Shown: positions 45,817 through 57,647 of the stretch, one piece after another
Position numbering within the stretch: position 1 is the stretch's first letter
Layout: each line of letters starts with the position of its first letter
NCBI RefSeq assembly: GCF_017795745.1
Contig: NZ_CP059067.1
Location: 434,001-498,000 of the forward strand
Direction: 5' to 3'
Origin: Rhizobacter sp. AJA081-3
Lineage (GTDB): Bacteria; Pseudomonadota; Gammaproteobacteria; Burkholderiales; Burkholderiaceae_C
Length of the DNA: 64,000 bases
Notes under the pieces: generated by a model
Seen by the model: the letters and a program-made list of their open reading frames with translations, nothing else
The model's database searches: none
Told to the model about the DNA's origin: nothing
Made by a program: the position numbers and the translations under genes

Positions 45817-46986
45817 TCAGGGCTGGGTGAACCCGTCGCCCGCCTTGACCGGATCCTTGACCGACAGGATCAGTGCATAGGACATGCGGTCGAAGACGCG
45901 GAACACGAACAGCATGCCGTGGCGTTCGTCGGGCAGCTTGATGGTCGGGCGCGACGCATCGGTCTTGTCGATCACGCGGGTGCCGGTGCGCCACAGCGCG
46001 AGCACGTGGCCGCGCTCCATGCCGTCGGCGGCGCCCTTGTTCAACGAGACGATCTGGTTCTGACCGGCCGTCAGGGCGTCACCGTAGATCGACACGATCT
46101 GGCCCGACAGCGGGCTCTGCGGCGCGTGCGGGGCGTAGTTGCTGAACTCGCGCGCGGGCGTTGGCGCCAGCCGATCGCCCACACCGGCTTCCTGCTTGAT
46201 CGAGGTGACGGAGAAAGTGGCCGGGACGATCTCGGGCTTGCCGTCGGCACCGGTGCGGTTCTCGCCCTGGCGCACGTACTCGGCCGAGCCGACGTAGTTG
46301 GCCTCGTAGCCGAGGATTTCCTTCGTGGTCGGGTCGCGCAAGGGCTTGGCCTCGCGGAAGATCCTGAACTCGCGCTGTTGCGGAATCTCGCCGCGCACGT
46401 ACGCGGTGTCACCGCGCGCGAGCAGGACGCGGCCTTCCTGGGTCGCCACGATGCGCGGCGCGGTCTCGAGTTCGTTGCCCTGGAAAATCAGCGCCTCGTT
46501 CAGGAAGGGCTCGATCAGGTGGAACGGGATTGACGGGATCGAGCCATCACCGAGTGCCGATGAGCGGATGCGCGGCGACAGCTTCACGGTGCCATCGGGG
46601 CCGATCTGCTGGCCCACGCGCAGGCGAGCGCGGCCGCCGCTCTTGTCCAGCAGCAGCACCTGGCCCGGGTAGATGAGGTGCGGGTTGCGGATCTGGTCGA
46701 GGTTCATGCCCCACAGTTCCGGCCAGCGCCACGGGCTCTTCAGGTAGAGCTTGGAGATGTCCCACAGCGTGTCGCCTGTCTTCACCGTGTACGAGTCGGG
46801 TGCGTTGGGCGACAGTTCAGACAGCGGCACGCCCGTCTGCGCGACTTGCTTGGCCGTGCTGCGTTGCTGCGAGGTCACCGGGTAGTCGACCGCCAGGGCC
46901 GAGCCGGCAAGCAGCATGGCACCGATGGCTGTCCCGAGCGCAGCGGCCCGGCGGGCAGGGGAGGCAGTGGGCTGGCGACGCTTCAT
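45817..46986 (-). CDS. LysM-domain exported protein
   Basis: A 389-residue exported protein. ATG 46986 follows GGAG and opens a signal peptide (RRAAALGTAIGAMLLAGSAL). One LysM domain near residues 65-115 starts with SYTVKTGDTLWDISKLYL and includes NLDQIRNPHLIYPGQVL; it should bind peptidoglycan. The large C-terminal part is beta-rich and conserved in this genomic position, but its function is not known. It heads a leftward unit with dprA and smg and is divergent from def with a 237-base gap in which I see no certain promoter. Confidence 0.9.
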   Translation of the reverse strand: MKRRQPTASPARRAAALGTAIGAMLLAGSALAVDYPVTSQQRSTAKQVAQTGVPLSELSPNAPDSYTVKTGDTLWDISKLYLKSPWRWPELWGMNLDQIRNPHLIYPGQVLLLDKSGGRARLRVGQQIGPDGTVKLSPRIRSSALGDGSIPSIPFHLIEPFLNEALIFQGNELETAPRIVATQEGRVLLARGDTAYVRGEIPQQREFRIFREAKPLRDPTTKEILGYEANYVGSAEYVRQGENRTGADGKPEIVPATFSVTSIKQEAGVGDRLAPTPAREFSNYAPHAPQSPLSGQIVSIYGDALTAGQNQIVSLNKGAADGMERGHVLALWRTGTRVIDKTDASRPTIKLPDERHGMLFVFRVFDRMSYALILSVKDPVKAGDGFTQP

Positions 46987-47223
46987 GGGGTCGATTCTCC
47001 GGCGGCGCGGGTGTGGACAGTCGCGCTCTAGGGTTGCTGAGCCGAACGCTCCGTGCCCGGCCCGCATTCGGCGAAAATGCTCATACAGTTTCGAAGATTC
47101 TGCCTGTAAACCCTTGATATCGCAACGAAACTGGTCCGCGGTAGGCGCAGGTGTGAGGCCTGTCACGGAGCAGCCCGTTGTGTGCACTCCACAAGCGGTT
47201 CCGGCAGAATCGAATGGATACAA

Positions 47224-47736
47224 ATGGCCGAACTCAACATCCTCCGCTACCCCGATCCCCGTCTCCACACGGTGGCTCGTCCCGTCGACCGGGTCGACGC
47301 GCGCATCCGCCGCCTCGTCGACGACATGCTCGAAACCATGTACGCCGCCGAAGGCGTCGGCCTGGCCGCCACCCAGGTCGACGTGCACGAACGCGTGATC
47401 GTCATGGACACCTCCGAGGGACGCGACGAGCCGCGCGTGCTGATCAACCCCGAAATCGTGGCGCGCAGCGACGAGATGGTCTTCGGCGACGAGGGCTGCC
47501 TGTCGGTGCCGACCATCTACGACAAGGTGTCGCGCCATGCGCGGGTCACCGTTCGCGCGCTGAACCGCTCGGGCGAGATCTACCAGTTCGACGCCGAGGG
47601 CCTGCTCTCGGTGTGTGTCCAGCACGAGATGGACCACCTGCTCGGCAAGGTGTTCGTCGAGTACCTCAGCCCGCTCAAGCGCGACCGCATCAAGACCAAG
47701 ATGCTGAAGAAGTCGCGCGACGAGATCCGCGGCTGA
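47224..47736 (+). CDS. def: Peptide deformylase
   Basis: Removes the formyl group from the first Met of new proteins. 170 residues with all three motifs: GVGLAATQ at 44-51, EGCLSVP at 90-96 with the metal ligand Cys92, and HEMDH at 134-138. ATG 47224 gives the standard N terminus [14 protein letters not shown]; upstream in-frame Met would add 14 residues not seen in the family. fmt begins 7 bases later, so formylation and deformylation are co-expressed. Confidence 0.97.
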   Translation: MAELNILRYPDPRLHTVARPVDRVDARIRRLVDDMLETMYAAEGVGLAATQVDVHERVIVMDTSEGRDEPRVLINPEIVARSDEMVFGDEGCLSVPTIYDKVSRHARVTVRALNRSGEIYQFDAEGLLSVCVQHEMDHLLGKVFVEYLSPLKRDRIKTKMLKKSRDEIRG

Positions 47737-47743
47737 AGCCGGC

Positions 47744-48703
47744 ATGCGCGTCGTCTTCGCCGGCACGCCGGAGTTCGCCGCGGTCGCCTTGCAGCGGCTT
47801 CGCTCGGCGGGCTTCGAGATTCCGCTGGTGCTGACCCAACCCGATCGGCCCGCCGGCCGCGGCATGAAGCTTCACGCGTCGCCGGTGAAGGCGTTCGCGG
47901 TGTCGCAGGGCCTCGAGGTTGCACAGCCGCGCGGCTTGCGGCTCGACGGTAAGTACGCCGACGACGCTGCGGCGGCTCGCGCGGCCCTGATCGCGGCGCG
48001 CCCCGACGTGATGGTCGTGGCGGCCTATGGCCTGATTCTTCCGGCCTGGGTGCTCGAACTGCCGCGCCTGGGATGCCTGAACATCCACGCCTCGCTGCTG
48101 CCGCGCTGGCGTGGCGCCGCGCCGATCCATCGTGCCATCGAGGCCGGCGATGCACAGACCGGCATCACCGTGATGCAGATGGACACCGGCCTGGACACCG
48201 GCGACATGCTGCTCGCCGAGCGCGTGGCGATCCGGCCCGATGACACCACCGCCTCGCTGCACGATCGGCTGGCCGAACTCGGCGGGCGCCTGATCGTCGA
48301 AGCCCTCGAACTTGCGGCTTGCGGCGGACTCAAGCCGCAGCAGCAACCCGCCGAGGGCCTCACCTACGCCCACAAGATCGACAAGGCCGAGGCGGCCATC
48401 GACTGGCGCCAGGGTGCCGCCGTCATCGAACGCCGCTTGCGCGCCTTCGACCCGTTCCCGGGCGCCACCGGCGTGCTCGCCGGCGAGACGCTGAAGGTCT
48501 GGCGCGCCGAGCCCTGCGCGGGGGCCGGTCGACCCGGCGACGTGCTCGCGGTCGGAGAGGCCGGCATCGAGGTGGCCTGTGGCGAGGGTGCGCTGCGCCT
48601 GGTCGAACTGCAGCGGCCGGGAGGCAAGCGGCTGCAGGCCAGCGCCTTCCTGCAGGGCCACCGCGTCGCGCCGGGCATGGCTTTCGACACGCCGGCCGAT
48701 TGA
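47744..48703 (+). CDS. fmt: Methionyl-tRNA formyltransferase
   Basis: Formylates initiator Met-tRNA using 10-formyl-tetrahydrofolate. 319 residues. The N terminus [19 protein letters not shown] is typical; the catalytic region has [20 protein letters not shown] with the conserved His, and [13 protein letters not shown] with the Asp. The C-terminal tRNA-binding OB-like domain follows [15 protein letters not shown]. It overlaps nothing and follows def by seven bases. Confidence 0.97.
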   Translation: MRVVFAGTPEFAAVALQRLRSAGFEIPLVLTQPDRPAGRGMKLHASPVKAFAVSQGLEVAQPRGLRLDGKYADDAAAARAALIAARPDVMVVAAYGLILPAWVLELPRLGCLNIHASLLPRWRGAAPIHRAIEAGDAQTGITVMQMDTGLDTGDMLLAERVAIRPDDTTASLHDRLAELGGRLIVEALELAACGGLKPQQQPAEGLTYAHKIDKAEAAIDWRQGAAVIERRLRAFDPFPGATGVLAGETLKVWRAEPCAGAGRPGDVLAVGEAGIEVACGEGALRLVELQRPGGKRLQASAFLQGHRVAPGMAFDTPAD

Positions 48704-48758
48704 ACTCCGCCGCGCCGTCCGCATCTACGGCACTCCAGTTTCACGAGGACCACGCAAC

Positions 48759-49610
48759 ATGTTCAATCTGATGAAGACCGCCATCCTGATGGCGGCGATC
48801 ACCGCCCTGTTCATGGCCATCGGCTCGCTGATGGGCGGGCAGACGGGGATGATGCTGGCCCTCGCGGTGGCGGTGGCCATGAACTTCTTCAGCTACTGGT
48901 TCTCCGACAAGATGGTGCTGAAGATGTACAACGCGCGCGAAGTCGACGCGACGTCGGCGCCGCAGTTCTACCGCATGGTGCAGGATCTGGCGCAGCGCGC
49001 CGGCCTGCCGATGCCGCGCGTCTACGTGATCGACGAGGACGCCCCGAACGCCTTCGCCACCGGCCGCAACCCCGAGCACGCCGCCGTGGCAGCGACCACC
49101 GGAATCATGCGCGTGCTCAGCGAGCGTGAACTGCGCGGCGTGATGGCCCACGAGCTGGCCCACGTGCGCCACCGCGACATCCTCATCAGCACCGTGAGCG
49201 CCACGATGGCTGGCGCGATCTCGATGCTGGCCAACTTCGCGATGATCTTCGGCGGCCGCGACAGCGAAGGCCGCCCGGCCAACCCGATCGTCGGCCTGCT
49301 GGTGATGTTGCTGGCGCCGCTGGCCGCCAGCCTGATCCAGATGGCCATCAGCCGCTCGCGCGAGTTCGAGGCCGATCGCGGCGGCGCCGAGATCTCCGGC
49401 GATCCGCGCGCCCTGGCTTCGGCGCTGGAAAAGATCCATGCCTACGCGCGCGGCATCCCAATGGCCGCCGCCGAGCGCCACCCCGAGACGGCGCAGATGA
49501 TGATCATGAACCCGCTGTCCGGCGGCGGGCTGCGCGGCCTGTTCTCCACCCACCCGGCAACTGAAGAGCGCGTGCAGCGCCTGCTGGCGATGGCGCCCGG
49601 CGCCCAGTAA
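48759..49610 (+). CDS. htpX: HtpX membrane zinc protease
   Basis: HtpX, 283 residues, an inner-membrane M48 metalloprotease in quality control of membrane proteins. Two N-terminal helices ([19 protein letters not shown] and [18 protein letters not shown]), the zinc motif HELAH at 131-135 in [13 protein letters not shown], and the third ligand Glu in [13 protein letters not shown]. Two more helices sit between. ATG 48759 gives the family N terminus [11 protein letters not shown] with CGAGGA upstream. It follows fmt by 55 bases. Confidence 0.96.
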   Translation: MFNLMKTAILMAAITALFMAIGSLMGGQTGMMLALAVAVAMNFFSYWFSDKMVLKMYNAREVDATSAPQFYRMVQDLAQRAGLPMPRVYVIDEDAPNAFATGRNPEHAAVAATTGIMRVLSERELRGVMAHELAHVRHRDILISTVSATMAGAISMLANFAMIFGGRDSEGRPANPIVGLLVMLLAPLAASLIQMAISRSREFEADRGGAEISGDPRALASALEKIHAYARGIPMAAAERHPETAQMMIMNPLSGGGLRGLFSTHPATEERVQRLLAMAPGAQ

Positions 49611-49691
49611 GTCCGGCGGCGGCCGGCGCGGCGCTCAAGTCGCCGTGCCGGCGGCCGATACAGCGGTGAGCCCCTGTCGGGCCGGACTGCC

Positions 49692-50069
49692 ATGAAACGC
49701 CATCTCGCCATCTTCGCCCTTGCCCTGCTCGCCGGTTGCGACATGCTGGGCATCGAGTCGCCCGAGAAGGTCGCTGCCACGCGCGAGGCCGACGGCAAGG
49801 CCGTCGGCGGCGCTTGCCGCCATGCTGGCCGGGCCATCGAGGACTGTTACGCGCTCAACAAGAAGGCCGATCGGGCCGCGGTGTTTGCCGGTTGGCGCGA
49901 CATGAACGACTACATGCGCGAGAACAAGATCGAGGAAGTGCCGCCGCAGATCGCCGGCGTGGCCGCCAAGCCGGCAGCCGAAGAGGTCGCCGACGCCCAC
50001 GTCGAAAAGCGCCCGGCCAAGGGCGGCGAAGCCAAGGCCAAGGACAAGCCGAAGGCGCGCGAGTCCTGA
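49692..50069 (+). CDS. Predicted lipoprotein, unknown function
   Basis: A 125-residue predicted lipoprotein: signal MKRHLAIFALALLAGC with lipobox LAGC and Cys16. The mature part has two more Cys (GGACRHAGRAIEDC), likely a disulfide-stabilised helical hairpin with GWRDMNDYMRENKIEEVPP, then an Ala/Lys/Glu-rich tail typical of unstructured linkers. No function recognised. It stands between htpX and azlC on the same strand, 81 and 48 bases away. Confidence 0.65.
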   Translation: MKRHLAIFALALLAGCDMLGIESPEKVAATREADGKAVGGACRHAGRAIEDCYALNKKADRAAVFAGWRDMNDYMRENKIEEVPPQIAGVAAKPAAEEVADAHVEKRPAKGGEAKAKDKPKARES

Positions 50070-50117
50070 ACTGAGCGCGGCCGAAGCCGCCTCCGATCGA
50101 GCGACGACAATGCGAGG

Positions 50118-50846
50118 ATGACCTCGCTGCGCGCGTTGCTGAACGACCCCCATTTCCGCCGCGGCGCGCGCGACATGCTCGACTTCGCGCCGGGCATCGC
50201 CGCCTGGGGCCTGGTCACCGGCGTGGCCATGGCCAATAGCGGCCTGTCGATCCCGCTGGCGGTGCTGATGACGCTCACCGTCTACGCCGGCAGCGCTCAG
50301 CTCGCCTCTCTGCCTTTGCTGGCCGCCGGTGCGCCGATGTGGGTGGTGTGGGCCGCCGCCTTCTGCGTGAACCTGCGCTTCGTCATCTTCAGCGCGCAGT
50401 GGCGCGTGCACATGGGGCATCTGTCGCGCGGGCGGCGGATGGCCATCGGCTACCTGCTGGCCGACCTCAACCTGATCGCCTTCCAGCGCGCCTGGCCCGG
50501 CGCGAAACGCGAACCCGGGCAGGTGCACTACATCGTCGGCGGCATCGCGACGATCTGGTTCACCTGGCAGATCCCCTCGCTGTTCGGCATCTTCCTGTCC
50601 GAGGCCATACCCACGCAGTGGGGACTGGGCTTCGCCGGAACCCTGGCCATGCTGGGTCTGACCTACGGCCTGCTGAACGACCGCAGCACCTGGACGGCTG
50701 CCGCCGTCGCCGGGGCGGCCGCCGTGGCCACCTTCGCGCTGCCGCTCAAGCTCAACATCGTCGTCGCCATCGCCGCGGCCGTGGCCGCCGGGCTGTTGAT
50801 CGACCAGGCCGAGCGCGCCGGCCAGCGGATGAAGGGCGGCACATGA
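50118..50846 (+). CDS. azlC: AzlC-family branched-chain amino acid exporter subunit
   Basis: Large subunit of an AzlCD-type exporter (BrnF in Corynebacterium), 242 residues, with about six to eight membrane helices. The family start FRRGARDMLDFAPGIAAWGL and the segment LTVYAGSAQLASLPLLAAG are present. It likely exports branched-chain amino acids or Met with AzlD. The stop overlaps the azlD start as ATGA (50843-50846). The start ATG 50118 directly follows GCGAGG, closer than ideal. Confidence 0.9.
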   Translation: MTSLRALLNDPHFRRGARDMLDFAPGIAAWGLVTGVAMANSGLSIPLAVLMTLTVYAGSAQLASLPLLAAGAPMWVVWAAAFCVNLRFVIFSAQWRVHMGHLSRGRRMAIGYLLADLNLIAFQRAWPGAKREPGQVHYIVGGIATIWFTWQIPSLFGIFLSEAIPTQWGLGFAGTLAMLGLTYGLLNDRSTWTAAAVAGAAAVATFALPLKLNIVVAIAAAVAAGLLIDQAERAGQRMKGGT

Positions 50847-51175
50847 CCGATGGCTGGCTCGGCGCCGCGACCATCCTCGGCCTGGCCGTGGTCACTTTCG
50901 TTGCGCGCAACTTCTTTCTTTTTCCGGACCGCGAGGTCAAGATTCCGGCATGGCTGCAGCGGGGCCTGAAAGTGGCTCCGCTGGCGGCATTGGCCGCGGT
51001 GGTGGTGCCCGAGGTGCTCATGACCCAGGGCAAGCTCATCGCCACCTGGCAGGACGCCCGCTTACCCGCCGTCGCCGCTGCCTCGCTGTTCTACCTGTGG
51101 CGCCCCGGTGTGCTGGGGCCGCTGCTCGCCGGGTTGGCGGTCTTCCTGCCCTTGCGTTTGCTGTGGGGCTGGTGA
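50843..51175 (+). CDS. azlD: AzlD-family exporter small subunit
   Basis: Small membrane partner of AzlC (BrnE-like), 110 residues with about four helices: GAATILGLAVVTFVARNFF, APLAALAAVVVPEVLM, AVAAASLFYLW and GPLLAGLAVFLPLRLLW. The start overlaps azlC by four bases. It is needed with AzlC for amino acid efflux; substrate by family only. A 72-base gap with a GTAAC palindrome follows before pgk. Confidence 0.9.
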   Translation: MTDGWLGAATILGLAVVTFVARNFFLFPDREVKIPAWLQRGLKVAPLAALAAVVVPEVLMTQGKLIATWQDARLPAVAAASLFYLWRPGVLGPLLAGLAVFLPLRLLWGW

Positions 51176-51208
51176 GCAGGGCCCACGGCTGATTTCCGAT
51201 TCGCCTTC

Positions 51209-51221
51209 GTAACCAAGTTAC
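51209..51221. promoter_or_regulatory. GTAAC palindrome before pgk
   Basis: GTAAC and GTTAC face each other over CAA, 26 bases before the pgk start. GTTACC also occurs twice before fba. A shared operator is possible but short; see the repeat at 58847. Confidence 0.3.
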
Positions 51222-51247
51222 CTTATCATCAACTCTTGAGTTTCATC

Positions 51248-52441
51248 ATGAACGTTCTTCGCTTCACCGATCTCATCGCTGCCGGCAAGGTCGCGGGCCA
51301 GCGTGTCTTCATCCGTGCCGACCTGAACGTGCCGCAGGACGACGCCGGCAAGATCACCGAGGACACCCGCATCCGCGCCAGCGTGCCCTGCATCGAGATG
51401 GCGCTGAAGGCCGGCGCCGCGGTGATGGTCACCTCGCACCTGGGCCGCCCCACCGAGGGCGAGTTCAAGCCCGAGGACTCGCTGGCTCCGGTGGCCGCGC
51501 GCATGAGCGAACTGCTCGGCCGTGAAGTGAAGCTCGTGTCCCATTGGGTCGATGGCGTGCAGGTCGCGCCCGGCCAGGTGGTGATGCTGGAGAACTGCCG
51601 CCTCAACAAGGGCGAGAAGAAGAACAACGAAGAACTGGCGAAGAAGATGGCCGCGCTGTGCGACATCTTCGTGCACGATGCCTTCGGCACCGCGCACCGC
51701 GCCGAGGCCTCGACCTACGGCATCGCGCAGTTCGCCAAGATCGCCTGCGCCGGCCCGCTGCTGGCCGCCGAGATCGACGCCATCACCAAGGCGCTGGCCC
51801 ACCCGAAGCGGCCGCTGGTGGCCATCGTGGCCGGCAGCAAGGTCAGCACGAAGCTGACCATCCTGAAGAGCCTGGCGAACAACGTCGACCAGCTCATCGT
51901 CGGCGGCGGCATCGCCAACACCTTCATGCTGGCCAGCGGCCTGCCCATCGGCAAGAGCCTCGTCGAAGCCGACCTGCTGGAGGAAGCGAAGGCGGTCATC
52001 GAGGCGATGAAGGCGCGCGGCGCGGCCGTGCCGATCCCGGTCGACGTGGTCACCGCCAAGGAATTCAAGGCCGATGCCAAGGCCACGGTCAAGTTGTCCA
52101 AGGACGTCGAGGCCGACGACCTGATCCTCGACATCGGCCCTCAGACGTCGGCGCAGCTCGCGGCCCAGCTCAAGGCCGCCGGCACCATCGTCTGGAACGG
52201 CCCGGTGGGCGTGTTCGAGTTCGAGGCCTTCTCGCACGGTACCGAGGCGATCGCCCGGGCCATCGCCGCCAGTTCCGCCTTCAGCATCGCCGGCGGTGGC
52301 GACACGCTGGCGGCCATCGCCAAGTACGGCATCGAAAAGCAGGTGGGCTACATCTCCACCGGCGGAGGTGCCTTCCTCGAAGTGCTGGAGGGCAAGACGC
52401 TGCCGGCCTTCGAGATCCTCGCGAAGCGCGCGCAGGCATGA
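51248..52441 (+). CDS. pgk: Phosphoglycerate kinase
   Basis: Interconverts 1,3-bisphosphoglycerate and 3-phosphoglycerate with ATP. 397 residues; ATG 51248 gives the usual Burkholderiales N terminus MNVLRFTDL, while a TTG at 51236 would add four residues. Substrate site RADLNVPQD and SHLGRPTEG in the N-terminal half; nucleotide-side GPVGVFE and the terminal [14 protein letters not shown] are intact. pyk follows after 74 bases. Confidence 0.97.
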   Translation: MNVLRFTDLIAAGKVAGQRVFIRADLNVPQDDAGKITEDTRIRASVPCIEMALKAGAAVMVTSHLGRPTEGEFKPEDSLAPVAARMSELLGREVKLVSHWVDGVQVAPGQVVMLENCRLNKGEKKNNEELAKKMAALCDIFVHDAFGTAHRAEASTYGIAQFAKIACAGPLLAAEIDAITKALAHPKRPLVAIVAGSKVSTKLTILKSLANNVDQLIVGGGIANTFMLASGLPIGKSLVEADLLEEAKAVIEAMKARGAAVPIPVDVVTAKEFKADAKATVKLSKDVEADDLILDIGPQTSAQLAAQLKAAGTIVWNGPVGVFEFEAFSHGTEAIARAIAASSAFSIAGGGDTLAAIAKYGIEKQVGYISTGGGAFLEVLEGKTLPAFEILAKRAQA

Positions 52442-52515
52442 CAGTCATGCCGGCAGGCAGGGGACGGCGCGTCGCGGCACTTCGATAATCCCCAGACAAA
52501 GACAACGGAGACTCC

Positions 52516-53946
52516 ATGCCCCGCGCCACCAAGATCGTCGCCACCCTCGGCCCCGCCTCCAGCTCCCCCGAGGTGCTGGAGCGCATGATGCGCGCGGGGG
52601 TCGACGTGGTGCGCCTGAACTTCTCGCACGGCAAGGCGCAGGACCACATCGACCGCGCCATGCTCGTGCGCGAGGTGGCGGCGCGCTCCGGCAAGGAAGT
52701 GGCCATCATGGCCGACCTGCAGGGCCCGAAGATCCGTGTCGGCAAGTTCGACGGCGGCGCGACGATGCTGACGGCCGGCCAGTCGTTCATCCTCGACGGG
52801 GCGCTGACGGCACTGGGCAACAACGAGCGTGTCGGGCTGGACTACAAGGACCTGCCGCGCGACGTGAAGCCCGGCGACACGCTGCTGCTCAACGACGGCC
52901 TGCTGCGCCTGACCGTCGAGGCCGTTCGTGGCGAGGAGGTGCACACCTCGGTGGTGATCGGCGGCGAGCTGTCCAACAACAAGGGCATCAACAAGGCCGG
53001 CGGCGGCCTCACCGCACCGGCGCTGACGGCCAAGGACATGGAGGACATCAAGACCGCGATGGCCTTCCAGTGCGAGTACCTGGCAGTGAGCTTCCCGAAG
53101 AACGCCACCGACATGGAGATGGCGCGCCAGCTCGCGAACGTGGCCGGCGAACCGTGGCGCCACAAGCCGGCGCTGATCGCCAAGATCGAGCGCAGCGAGG
53201 CGATCCCGGTGCTCGACCAGATCCTCAAGGCGAGCGACGGCATCATGGTCGCACGCGGCGACCTGGCGGTGGAAGTCGGCAACGCCGCCGTGCCGGCGCT
53301 GCAGAAACGCATGATCCGCATGGCGCGCGAGATGGACAAGGTGGTCATCACCGCGACGCAGATGATGGAATCGATGATCGTCAACCCGGTGCCCACGCGC
53401 GCCGAGGTGAGCGACGTCGCCAATGCCGTGCTCGACGGCACCGACGCCGTGATGCTCAGCGCCGAGACGGCCGCCGGCAAGTACCCGGTGGAGACGATCA
53501 CGCAGATGGCCGCCATCGCGCTGGAGGCCGAGGCCGCCGACGACGTGTCGATCGAGACCGACTTCACCAACAAGAAGTTCGGCCGCATCGACCAGTCGAT
53601 CGCCATGGGCGCGCTGTTCACCGCGCACCACCTGGGCTGCAAGGCCATCCTGGCGCTCACCGAGTCGGGTTCGACGGCGCTGTGGATGAGCCGCCACAAC
53701 GTCAAGGTGCCGATCTATGCGCTGACGACGCAGCTGGTCTCGCAGCGCAAGATGACGCTGTACCGCAACGTGCGCCCGCTGCTGATGCCGGTGTTCACCG
53801 ACCGCGACCAGGCACTGGCGGCTGCCGAGAAGCTGCTCGTCGATCGTGGCGTACTGCGCCCCGGCGACACCTACGCCATCACCTGCGGCGAGCCGATGGG
53901 CTACCCCGGCGGCACCAACATGCTGAAGGTCTGCCGCGTGGCGTGA
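52516..53946 (+). CDS. pyk: Pyruvate kinase
   Basis: Converts phosphoenolpyruvate and ADP to pyruvate and ATP. 476 residues: N terminus RATKIVATLGPASSSPE, catalytic NFSHG, MADLQGPKIRVGKF, the active-site Lys region ALIAKIERSEAI and the MMESMI segment all match. The C-terminal allosteric domain ends KVCRVA. The stop TGA shares its last base with the ilvA start (TGATG), so the genes are coupled. GGAGACTCC precedes the ATG. Confidence 0.97.
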   Translation: MPRATKIVATLGPASSSPEVLERMMRAGVDVVRLNFSHGKAQDHIDRAMLVREVAARSGKEVAIMADLQGPKIRVGKFDGGATMLTAGQSFILDGALTALGNNERVGLDYKDLPRDVKPGDTLLLNDGLLRLTVEAVRGEEVHTSVVIGGELSNNKGINKAGGGLTAPALTAKDMEDIKTAMAFQCEYLAVSFPKNATDMEMARQLANVAGEPWRHKPALIAKIERSEAIPVLDQILKASDGIMVARGDLAVEVGNAAVPALQKRMIRMAREMDKVVITATQMMESMIVNPVPTRAEVSDVANAVLDGTDAVMLSAETAAGKYPVETITQMAAIALEAEAADDVSIETDFTNKKFGRIDQSIAMGALFTAHHLGCKAILALTESGSTALWMSRHNVKVPIYALTTQLVSQRKMTLYRNVRPLLMPVFTDRDQALAAAEKLLVDRGVLRPGDTYAITCGEPMGYPGGTNMLKVCRVA

Positions 53947-55157
53947 TGGCCAGTGACCTGACCCTGCAGGACATCCAGGCCGCTGCGCAGCGCCTGCGCG
54001 GCGAGGTGGTCGACACGCCCTGCCTGGTTTCGCGCACGCTGTCCGAATTGGCGGGCTGCGAGGTCTACCTCAAGTTCGAGAACCTGCAGTTCACCGCGTC
54101 CTTCAAGGAGCGCGGCGCATTGAACAAGATGGCGCAGCTCGGCGCGGCCGAGCGCGCCGCCGGCGTGCTCGCGGTGTCGGCCGGCAACCATGCGCAGGGC
54201 GTCGCCTACCACGCGCAGCGCATGGGCATCCCGGCCACCATCGTGATGCCGCGTTTCGCGCCGGCCGTGAAGGTCGACAACACGCGACGCTTCGGCGCCA
54301 CCGTCGTGCTCGAGGGCGACACCTTCGACGATGCGCGCGCGCATGGCCTGGCATTGGCGAAGGAGCGCGGGCTGACGGTCGTGCACCCGTATGACGATCT
54401 CGCCGTCGCGGCGGGCCAGGGCACGATCGCGCTGGAGATGCTGGCGGCGCAGCCGCAGATCGACACGCTGATCGTCGCCATCGGCGGCGGCGGTCTGATC
54501 TCCGGCATGGCCACGGCGGCGCGCGCGATCAAGCCGGGCATCGAGGTCTATGGCGTGCAGACCGAGCGCTTCCCTGCGGTATGGAACGCCGTCCACCACG
54601 GCCACCGCGAGTGCGGCCAGGCGACCATCGCCGACGGCATCGCCGTCAAGTCGCCGGGAGCGCTGACGTTGCCGATCATCGAAGAGCGCGTCAAGGACGT
54701 GCTGCTGGTCAGTGAGGACGACATCGAGCAAGCCATCCTGATGCTGCTCGAGATCGAGAAGACGGTGGTCGAAGGCGCCGGCGGCGTGGGCCTGGCCGCC
54801 TTGATGAAGCACCGCGAGCGCTTCGCCGGCCGCAAGGTCGGGCTGGTGCTCTGCGGCGGCAACATCGAGCCGCTGGTGCTGGCCGAGATCATCGAGCGCG
54901 GCATGGTGAAGTCGGGGCGCCTCGCGCGGCTGCGCCTGGACATCCGCGACGTGCCCGGCGCGCTGGCCGACGTGGCCACGCTGCTCGGCCGGCTCGGCGC
55001 CAACATCGACGAGGTGCAGCACCAGCGTGCCTTCACCTCGCTGTCGGTGGAGCGTGCGCAGATCGAGGTGGTGGTGCGCACGCGCGGCGTCGCCCACATC
55101 GAGCAGATCCTCGAGGCCTTGCGCGAACAGGATTACCGGGCCGAACGCGTCGGTTGA
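53946..55157 (+). CDS. ilvA: Threonine ammonia-lyase with ACT-like domain
   Basis: PLP-dependent threonine dehydratase producing 2-oxobutanoate, the first step towards isoleucine or for threonine breakdown. 403 residues. The PLP Lys is Lys54 in ASFKERGALNKM; the Gly-rich phosphate loop is VAIGGGGLISGMA. The C-terminal part from about 325 (RLRLDIRDVPGALADVATLL) is an ACT-like regulatory domain, shorter than the paired regulatory domain of E. coli IlvA. It begins at the last base of the pyk stop. The frame is also open in front of it, but that is inside pyk. Confidence 0.94.
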   Translation: MASDLTLQDIQAAAQRLRGEVVDTPCLVSRTLSELAGCEVYLKFENLQFTASFKERGALNKMAQLGAAERAAGVLAVSAGNHAQGVAYHAQRMGIPATIVMPRFAPAVKVDNTRRFGATVVLEGDTFDDARAHGLALAKERGLTVVHPYDDLAVAAGQGTIALEMLAAQPQIDTLIVAIGGGGLISGMATAARAIKPGIEVYGVQTERFPAVWNAVHHGHRECGQATIADGIAVKSPGALTLPIIEERVKDVLLVSEDDIEQAILMLLEIEKTVVEGAGGVGLAALMKHRERFAGRKVGLVLCGGNIEPLVLAEIIERGMVKSGRLARLRLDIRDVPGALADVATLLGRLGANIDEVQHQRAFTSLSVERAQIEVVVRTRGVAHIEQILEALREQDYRAERVG

Positions 55158-55195
55158 TGCCGCTCAAGCCAGTGTCGGCGCAGCGGGCGGAGCAT

Positions 55196-55214
55196 CCGGA
55201 TCGAACCGATCCGG
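55196..55214. promoter_or_regulatory. Inverted repeat touching the ppsA ribosome site
   Basis: CCGGATCG and CGATCCGG form a perfect 8-bp stem with a 3-base loop; the right arm runs into GGGAG, the ppsA ribosome site, nine bases before the ATG. It could be an RNA hairpin limiting ppsA translation or an operator. It lacks a T run, so it is not a clear terminator for ilvA. Confidence 0.4.
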
Positions 55215-55223
55215 GAGACTGCC

Positions 55224-57635
<2,412 letters not shown>

Positions 57636-57647
57636 GGCCGGCGCAGC

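Noticed and set aside
46987-47223. Promoters for the divergent LysM gene and def.
   Set aside because: The 237-base gap must contain them, but no hexamer pair with good spacing stood out by eye.
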